Assembly (NCBI RefSeq): GCF_029784165.1
Contig: NC_073695.1
Span: 279,968,079-280,032,078 of the forward strand
DNA length: 64,000 bases
Direction of reading: 5' to 3'
Source: Wyeomyia smithii
Lineage: Eukaryota; Arthropoda; Insecta; Diptera; Culicidae
Shown here: positions 50,701 to 59,700 of the stretch, piece by piece
Layout: every line of letters starts with the position of its first letter
Position numbering within the stretch: position 1 is the first letter of the stretch
Notes under the pieces: model-generated
Database searches by the model: none
Told to the model about the DNA's origin: nothing
The model's input: only the letters and a program-made list of their open reading frames with translations
Made by a program: the position numbers and the translations under genes

Positions 50701-53700
50701 CGAACATAAGGATAGATCCAAAGCGCTTGGGCGCGCTGGAGGTTTCGGGATACGTGTCATTTCACCGTTGTTCAAAATAGTCATGTCGAAGTCATCGCAA
50801 AGGTTATAGATTAAAGAGGAGCGGTTATCATTGTAAGGGGAACCCCAAGCCACACCATGAGAGTTGAAGTCTCCCAAAATCAAACGTGGCGAGGGAAGAA
50901 GTTCTATTAAATCAAAGAGCAACCGTTGCCCAACCTGTGCTCTGGGAGGAATATATATTGAGGCAAAACAAAGCTCTTTACCTTGTATTGTCATTTGACA
51001 TGCGACAACTTCGATGCCTGGAATCGAGGGGAGGTTAATACGATAGAAAGAATAGCACTTTTAATCCCTAAAAGTACTCCTCCATATGGGGTGTCTCGAT
51101 CAAGGCGAATAATATTAAAATCATGGAAGTTGAGATCAATATTTGAAGTAAGCCAAGTTTCACAAAGGGAAAATGCATCGCATTTGTTTCTATTTATTAA
51201 AACTTTAAATGAATCCATTTTTGGTAAAATACTTCTACAATTCCACTGTAAGACAGAGATAGAACCCTTCGTATACGCAGATGAATTAGGCATCGAAGGA
51301 TACAATCGCTGCAAGGAGGGGCCATTGGGCAGTCAACTGCTTCAAAAATGATCTAACTGTTGGGAGGAATGCTGTAAGAAAAATTTTAATTGGATCGGGT
51401 ACATTGAAAGTTTCAAAAATCCAGTCCACAATGTCAGAAAATTTCACTAATCCAGAGTTTGTTTCATCAACTGGGAGTGCAAAAGGAACAACTGGGGGTT
51501 TAGATGTTCCTGGCAGTGCTGGGAACTCCTCCTGGGACTTTAAATTTGCAAGCCCAGGAGGAGTTTGCTTCGGTTTTTCCGCAGCACTGTTTGGTTTGTT
51601 TGTAACTTTCATTTCACTTTGGGAAATCTTAGGACCTTTTCGGGGAAGTTTAGGAGAGGAAATATTTTTCCTCTTCCTAGACGCCCCAGGATTGGCATAA
51701 GTAGTTCCCGCTGGTGAATCGTCAGAATCGGTTTCATCAGAGGACAACAGATCAAAGGGGTTCGGTGTTATGGTAGAAGTGGTCACGGTCTTATTCAGCA
51801 TCTCAGCGTAAGATCGCTTTGAACGCTTCTTAAGTGACCGCTTGATTTTATCTCTGCGCTGCATGTACACCGGGCATGTGGAGAGCTCATGGTGATTTTC
51901 CCCGCAGTGAATACATTTTTCAGCATTTACACTGCAAGAATCGTCCGCATGAGTTTCTCCACACTTGCTACATCGTGCCTTATTGCAGCAGTAGGCGGAC
52001 CCGATCGATCGAGACGAACCCGATCGATCGAGACGTGGCTAGGGAGAGCAGATCCGGCAAACGTAACACGAAACGAGTCTGACGGAGTGTACACTTTTGT
52101 GCCGTTGACAAGAGACACAGACCGCAATTGCTTGCAATCTATGATCTTTACTTTTACGTCGTGACACAAAGCATTTTTGAAGCAGCCAAAACCGCTTGCC
52201 AAGATACACTCGACCGACAGACTCGAATCGGTTATGACACCGTCGATCTCCACGTCTCGTGCGGGTATATAAACGCGATACTCGCGTGTGAAAAGCTCGG
52301 AGCGAGCAATAGCGTTGGCCTGTTCCAGGTCGCTGACCACGACACGGAGCTTGTTGGGTCTGACCTTGGAGATTTCGGCCACGGCCTTGTACCCCTCCGT
52401 CAGGTCTTTCGAAATCTGCAGGATGTTTAACGGTTTCGATTTCGGTCCTGCTTTTGGCCTAAAGAAAACAATAAAGCTGCCCTGAGATCCGTCCGGGTAA
52501 AGCCTGGGGCAAGGGGGGACTGGAGAATTAACAGAGGAAGGGTTGGCAGGAGGGACAGAGTCGGAGGGGTTCGGGGATGGTGGCACGGGAGACGAAGGAT
52601 CTACATCCATCGCGCTAAATCTAGCGCACTAGCGCCGACAGAACACGTACCTCTTTACTTCTCCTTTCAGCAGGGTTGGTTGTCCGAACGGTCGAAGCTG
52701 CAGCAACCAGCACCAATACAGCAGCTCCAAACAGCCACCAGCAGCGAGCCGGGTGTGTGATCACTCAGCACAGCGACACAACTCGCTGTCAACTGTTGGC
52801 TTCTTCTTTTTCCTCCTTTGTGTTGAGATTCTCGTCCACTGCTGTAGCACAAATCACTTAGCAGCCAAATCGGCTTACGCACCAGCAAACAGCCACGATG
52901 CGAAACAGTTGCACAAAGGCGCGACCTTGAACCCGGATTTATTTCACTCGACCAGGCAAACAATGCCAACACTTGCTCGCGCGTCTTTTGTTTTATATTC
53001 TATCGGAGCGATCACCAAACACGTCCTATACTGATGCGTGTTCGGCACAGAATCTATTAATTTTATTGTAAACCTAACAAAGTGCAATGTTTTCTGTTTT
53101 CCAGGTTACCATTCTTCAATGCTATGTGCCCATTAAAGAAATAAACTGACAAACTGTACAGATCAATTTACGAAACTTCATTTTACTTCTGACACACACC
53201 AAACTTATTCCGAGAATGATTTTCGCTCTAAGCAAAACTTACTCATCCTCCTCCTAACTGGCATCAATGCAAAGTACACAGCGATTTTCTGCGGCTGTAA
53301 GCTCAGAAACGAAAACACGAATGCAAAAGGATAAAGCAAAATCCATGCTAAAATTGACAAACTGAAGCTGGGTAGTGCCGGCTGCTAAACGACTGAAAGC
53401 CAGCAACCGCAACCGGATTAAACTGATTTGGTGACCGAAACTGGAAGGTGGAATCCAAAAACAAGACGAACTGTGGTATTAAAAATTATATCACCCCTAG
53501 AGCGAGGTGGAAAACCTGGATAATTTTCCTACGCAAAATCCAGTTTAAAAGTGAAGTGACAAAACAGTTGTAAAGCAGTGGCATTTCACTACCCGTACAC
53601 CCGCCAGCAACGTTGAAACAAATAAAACCATTGGGAAAGAATAGCCTAAACAAAGAAAATGAGGACCAGAAAGTACGATGGTATAACAGACAGCTTTCTT

Positions 53701-56700
53701 CGCGTAGTGTTCGTAACAATGGCAGGTAAATAATGCAATCATTAAATCTCTTCTGTCATCCCAAATAACCGTGATTACGATTTTATGTACTATGTACTAT
53801 GTATTTTATAAACACATTTTTAATGACATGGGTTACTTTTTGGAACTTTATTTTCTCTATTACCTTTTTTATGTACGAATACTTATATAGAACACAGAAT
53901 TCTTTTCATTGAAGCGTAAAATAAAAACAAGTTTATTTTATGTTTTAATCTACGATCATGAATTAGTTTTATTTTAATTAATCAACTCATAATATTTATA
54001 ATAATCTATACAACGGAAGTTTAAAATATTGTTCAATACAGTACTAACCTATCAGATGTATGGCAAATGCTTATATGACACTGATGCACAATATGTTTTC
54101 TCTTACTAAAAACAAATTTCAATCTTCCAATTTTTTTTTAAATTTTAAACTATGATTTATTTCATTTTTGAATAAACGTCAATAAGTTTCCTGAGGATAT
54201 TTCTACTACTACAGATTTTTATTCAATCTTTCAATAAATTAGTTTTAGAAATTCTCTAACATAATATCGGATAGAATTATTCATAACTACGTAACATAGT
54301 TTTGTGAGCAAACAAGACGTGTAAATGTTCAGTTGCAAATAAAATTGATTCTTGAAAAATATTTCTGTTTTTATTTTGTTCCTATAGTCTCCATCGCTCT
54401 AGTAATCACTGAAGACTGTGGCCAGGAGGAGTTAGTTCAATGCACCAAGCCGCTGCAAGTGCTTTCCGCAACATCCGAGCTCTCGTTCGTTACGAAGAAA
54501 GAGGAATTGGATAAACTATGCCCGTAAGTAATTTACCATGAAAAACAGTATTAGTCAAACTGTAACACATAGAATAAGCATGAACCATAATCGTTACCTT
54601 TACGTCTCAGCCTTTAGCAAAGCAAATACCGCTAAACATCTATTATAAATATAAATAGAAATTTTCGCGAATTGTTCTGCGGTATAATAGAGTAATTCTA
54701 TGCTTCTGACGCCCTATTGACAGGAGAAACTGGGTGAAACCAGTAGTTTAGGTTTTGTCCCAGCATGCGCTTGCTGCACCTTGCCAATACGTTCAGCAGT
54801 TTCTGCTGTGATGCCGATCGCAACAGTTTTCAAATTTTTAGTTCAACAGACCCTTCACACTTACAATCTCTACAAGAAACATCAGCGAAATGAATGAGTG
54901 TCTAATGCTCGTAACGTTTTCACAAAACGTTTGGCCAATTGTTTTCCCGATGGTACAATTGTGCCAGCAGCAGATACCGCTATGCGGTACCACCAGTTTA
55001 TTTGCAACGTACGACGGCAAACCTTTCGAAAATGTACGCTTACACTCAGCTTTACTTGGCTCGATTTGACTCGGGTTCCGCTTCTAAACACATTTTAATC
55101 GACATTGCCCGTTTTAGCCAGCAGCCGGTGTACAACTGTTTTTGACATTGTTGAGTAATTAGAAATGGAAAAACTTTTCTCATTTCGGACCATGTTGATT
55201 TGAGAAGAGAAATTTATAGTTGCTGTTAGTGAAAGGGAAATCCTACTACGCGGGTTTTGCTTGCTTATTAGATAAAATATTCAGCGTTAATTTTGTGACA
55301 ACCGAAAATGCTACAGCCTGCGTAGTCGCGTAGTCGACAGAAAATTAGTTGTATAGCAGTTGGTTGGCATATTGCGTTTCCTCACTCATTGCGGATGAAG
55401 TATGGTCCAATCCCTTTGGACAACTATTCTATGACATTTTTATAGAAACTACACTATGCTAACCAATGTTATTTCAAATCAATTGTGTTGTAATGGTATG
55501 CAAATCATATCACGAAAATGCTTAAAATCGAAATAAAGAGTCAATAACACAACGCATTTAGGCATTCTCTGGAATTTTGTTGAAGTGATTTTAATGTTTA
55601 AATTTGACTGTTCTTTTATAGATTCCAATATAAATCCACACTATTTGTCTTGGAATTAAAACATATATTGTTGAATTCAATAATATCACACGGCGACTAT
55701 TTTTACACTAATACTATACGTAATAAAAATGCTAGTCTAGCGGATAATTTTTATTTCACACTAGCATTTAGACTCCATGTACACAAAATTTGCTCGGTAG
55801 AATGAGACAGCTTTTTTACAGATTCTACCTCCGAGATTCAAAAGTAGATTAACAAACGGCCTGAGACATTTTCCAGATCATTATTACCTCGTTTATACAA
55901 CAGCACAATGAAGCTCCGTCTATTCGATATCAAACCTAAAATAATGGTTTCCCAAAATTTCCTGGCACATTAATAAACGCCAAATGAACAATGAGATTCT
56001 CCAGTGCGCTGGGCACCAGGGATGGTGAAAGGCAGTGCACCAAGCTAAAAGAACAGGCTCGTCATAAATTTTAATTATGTATCACATGTGTCTCACATTC
56101 GTAATTTGTATGTTTTACTTTACCTTGCTCGCCTCACTTACTCAGCTCCGAAGTGCTGACAATGTGAGTAGGGCCAAATGTGCGGACTAAGGTTGTAACC
56201 CCACGTGTCAAGCGGAAAACAAGCGCACTTTTCCATAGCATCAGAATCAGAGTTCTGCACAGCAGTGGCCCAGGCGCATTTTTCACCATCATTGTATTGG
56301 ATAATGACTGAAATTTTACCCGTTTACTGCAGATAGCAGCATAGCATCAATAAGGAACAGCTGAAATAATGGCAAAAAGGACGTTGGTTCACCTAATAGT
56401 GATGTGAAAATGACTTTGTGGATGTCAGTAATTTTGTTTCTTTTGTAAAGTTGCAATCTAACAAAAAAAAAAAAATAAGCAAGAACAAATAAAATCGACA
56501 TTTTACTACCTTGAGGTAACAAGCTTCAGCATACACCAAGCAATATTATGCATTAGAATTGGTCTAATCCGTGTGACTTTGTTGCGCACTTCTTCTCTTT
56601 TTTCAGTTAAGCATAACAAAGCCTTGCAATATGGCAGACTTCCGGGTGACAAGTGGACTGAACGTGTGCATATTTGTACCTGCACCAGAAAAGTTGAATA

Positions 56701-59700
56701 TCTAGTTGTTGTTTAAAGGAACAATGCCGATTGCAATGGTAGTTATCTCATAATTGGGTTCCCAGTGTGATGAAACCAGTTTATCTCATGTCGTTCTTTA
56801 TTTGCTGATGACAATGTAGTATGGGTTGCATTACAGAAGAATCCATAATCATGATTTGAGTAGATAAACTAATTCTTAAATTTGAAAAAAAGCCTGCCTT
56901 ATTTTTCTTGTACCATTCATTGAATATGTTTATCTTGAAAATGTCTAATCTATCTCTACAAAAAAAAAACTTTTGCATTTCTAAAACACTAATTTACCAT
57001 TTGACTGCTGTCGTAGAAACTATTTTGCAATTGTAACTTATGGTACCTGCAACCTGAGTCATAGCGAATCTACCTTCGTTTCGGATTCACAGTAATATGT
57101 CAGTATGAGTCCTGGGAACAAGTGACAAGAACTCACACGCATTTGTTTACCAGGAAAAGGAGAGTGACTGACGGATGGACATCTGGCAGCATTTTCCGAT
57201 GGGGATGATGAAATATAAATGAACGCTCAAACGATTGTACATACGTTCGCACAAAATAAACCGAGGAAAAAATCTAACCCCTATCACTAGTAGCCGAAAC
57301 TCGATAGCACAGAAACATGGAACATTTAAAACTGTTCAAACTGAGATCAGAACCTTCTTCGGGTGGCATTTTAACGTTATCCATTCCACTTCATTGCAAA
57401 GCTCCAGACTAAGACGATTTACCATAAATAGTTTCAGTAGCTGCCCCGAAGCGATGGCTGAAAACAAACAAGACAGCTGGGAACGGTTACACATGTAATA
57501 TGATTTTCCCTTTTCGAAAGGTATTCCACTAACTCCGTGTTGATCCCGGCAGGTCGGTGCTACTGATCTTATGTGAAGAGACACATTTCAGCTTCTTATC
57601 TATGACTTTTGACATGCTATGTTGCGGGGAATAAATACATCATCTGTATCCAACCCTTTTGACACCATTTCGTTGTGATATATCTATTGCATCATCATGT
57701 TGAATGTATTATTTTTTGTTACTAGATTTGATAACTAGAATTATTTATTTATGTATTTTGAGAATAAATTGCTTCAATGATTTTTATTCAATTATTTTTG
57801 GAAACAGTGACCTTCACTCAGGACTGCATTGTATACGAAGCTATACTCGACGCTGTATGAACATCCATCAGAGGGACCATTTCAACAAGCTGTACCATGG
57901 CACCAATGAGGTCATCCGTGAGCTGTGCGAAGAAGGACCTTATCAGGAAGGCACGTACGTATTGTACTAACTATATCCATGTTTAATGCTGCTTAATATT
58001 GTCTTAGTTGCTTAGTGTTATGTTGGTCAAAGCCATTAAACATTCCATTGACATGCTATGAATTTATATTACTGAAAATAGGCATGCCAAAGTTACGTCT
58101 ACGCGGGCATTCGGCCAAAAGGCAGCTGTGAACCTGAACTATAGAAGCTAAATCAAAATTGTTTTTTTTTTTCTAACTACAGAAGCTATGAAATCAAAAG
58201 AAAGAATTATCAGTTTCCGTTAGATTCTACTGGTCCACATAAGCACTGAGGATGATTGTATGTCACAGTCGAAATATGTATTTGCGCGGACTGAATTTCA
58301 ATATTTATTTCCCAAATTTCTAGTAGATTCTAACAGAAACTGACAATTCTTTTTATTTTTTTGATTTCTTAAATCACTTCGCTAAGACGCTCAGTAAAGA
58401 TTTTTCAAATTTTACAGAAGCTATGTTAAAATTGGTATTTCAGAGAAAAAAATATTTATTTTTTATTAGAATAAATATTGATACTACAATTTTCGAAAAG
58501 TGCAAGAGGTACGATGGGTCAAGGAATCAAATCACTAAAATTCTGCACTAATGTCAAAAACCAGTGGAGGAGGCCGTCACCCTCTGACCCTTCTTGGTTA
58601 CGCCTATGGAGGCATTGAAAATTAAAAATATTGTAAGGTGGAACAAAGTTTAGAATATTTTTACCATGTTTCGAAATTCTGATGTACTTTTGAGTGTGCG
58701 GAAAATTATGCGAAATTAAATCTGGTATCCAGAAAAGGAAATATTAGCAAACGATGCACTGCTTTTCTTTTTGTGTACTTGTGTATAAAACCGCTAATAG
58801 TTTAGCGTGATGTTACCTTTTTGTACAGTAGGTCTGGAAAAACTTGTTTTCCATTTTTGAAGGTTATATTAATTTTTTTCCACTTTTTTCTCAGAGTTGT
58901 GCAAGAAATTGATTGTAAAAATACTACCGCAGCCATAAAAATAGGCTCCAATCCTACATTTTTACATTCTGCTGCCCCAAAGAATCGAGTATCTGAAAAA
59001 ATTAAAAAACTTTTCACAATTTCTTCCGAAATCAGATTAAAGACCTATAAAATGATAATTTGCTTTTTATTAAACGCTGATCGATCCTCAAAATCTTTTT
59101 AAACTCAATAAATCAATTTTTAGCAAGTAATTCACTATAATTTCTGAAGGAGTAAGTCAGTGAGGAATGCGTGAATAAGAAGATACCAGCTAAAATGCCC
59201 TGTCCTATGTGTGGAGCAGAATACTGAACTCTTCTAGAAGATATCATTGCTACTGAAACCTTGTTTTTGTTTTGTGTTCGTTTATACTAAGCTTTTAACA
59301 ACTTATTTCAAGAAAATACTTCACAGATCAAAAGCTAGTGCTTTTTAAAACCACAACTTGTCAAAAGAGGACTCAAAACATTTCCAATCGTAATTTGTGC
59401 ACTTAGACACAGATTCTTCAAATTTTTTATTATGAAGTCATTGGAGTGTAAGTCAAATTTGCCATGGTTACCTAAACGCTGCACATGTACATTGTATCCT
59501 TGCTCGTGCACAATATTTCACATCCTGTCGTAATTGTTCCTGTGAGAGGAGTAATAATTACGTTGGTACATCAATCCTTTGTATATTACCTCTGATAAAG
59601 ATTCAATATATCGTGTTAGATCGCCCAGTCTACCTTCCGAAACACTCGACTGACTGACCGTTCATTTTCAATAAGTTCACTGTTTGTCGGTGAGTAGTGC

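Larger units (their letters stand above)
46492..51293 (-). pseudogene. LINE ORF2 (endonuclease, reverse transcriptase, RNase H), copy 2
   Basis: The start ATG at 51291-51293 overlaps the ORF1 stop as ATGCCTAA. Domains in order: endonuclease (51290 to about 50600), linker, reverse transcriptase (about 50050-49100; AFLDIKGAFDSV, LPQGSCLSPLLYNFY, LADDS), thumb, RNase H (FYTDGSLLDG, VAELAA, FTDSLSS, WVPSHCSIPGNEKAD) and the C-terminal C/H motif. One-base losses shift the frame near 51060 (a T run), 49530 and 48495, the last in an A run. A 1.12-kb block covering thumb to C-terminus is duplicated in tandem, and both copies carry the A-run loss. The frameshift is therefore older than the duplication. 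Confidence 0.9.
46110..53054 (-). mobile_element. I-clade non-LTR retrotransposon, copy 2, full length with internal duplication
   Basis: Both ends are visible. The 3' end at 46110 carries an A-tail read as T's. The sequence tattaattttatt stands both at 46097-46109 and at 53055-53067, a 13-bp target-site duplication of the size usual for this class. Between them are a 5' UTR, ORF1, ORF2 and a 3' UTR in the canonical order. RNase H in ORF2 together with CCHC knuckles in ORF1 points to the I group rather than Jockey or CR1. Without the 1.12-kb internal duplication it would be about 5.8 kb. It lies antisense inside intron 1 of the host gene and is inactive (several frameshifts). Confidence 0.92.
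29709..54387 (+). other. Intron 1 of the cysteine-rich gene (24.7 kb)
   Basis: It runs from donor gtgtgt to acceptor ttcctatag if exon 1 is correctly placed. It holds the SINE pieces, inverted-repeat elements, the D37E transposon inside a retroposon, a second retroposon copy and the full-length I-clade LINE described separately. Roughly a third to a half of its length is recognisable mobile DNA. Confidence 0.65.

Noticed and set aside
57951..57960. GT donors at 57955 and 57959 for exon 3
   Set aside because: Either choice brings a stop codon a few codons into exon 4. The GC donor at 57951 alone keeps the frame.
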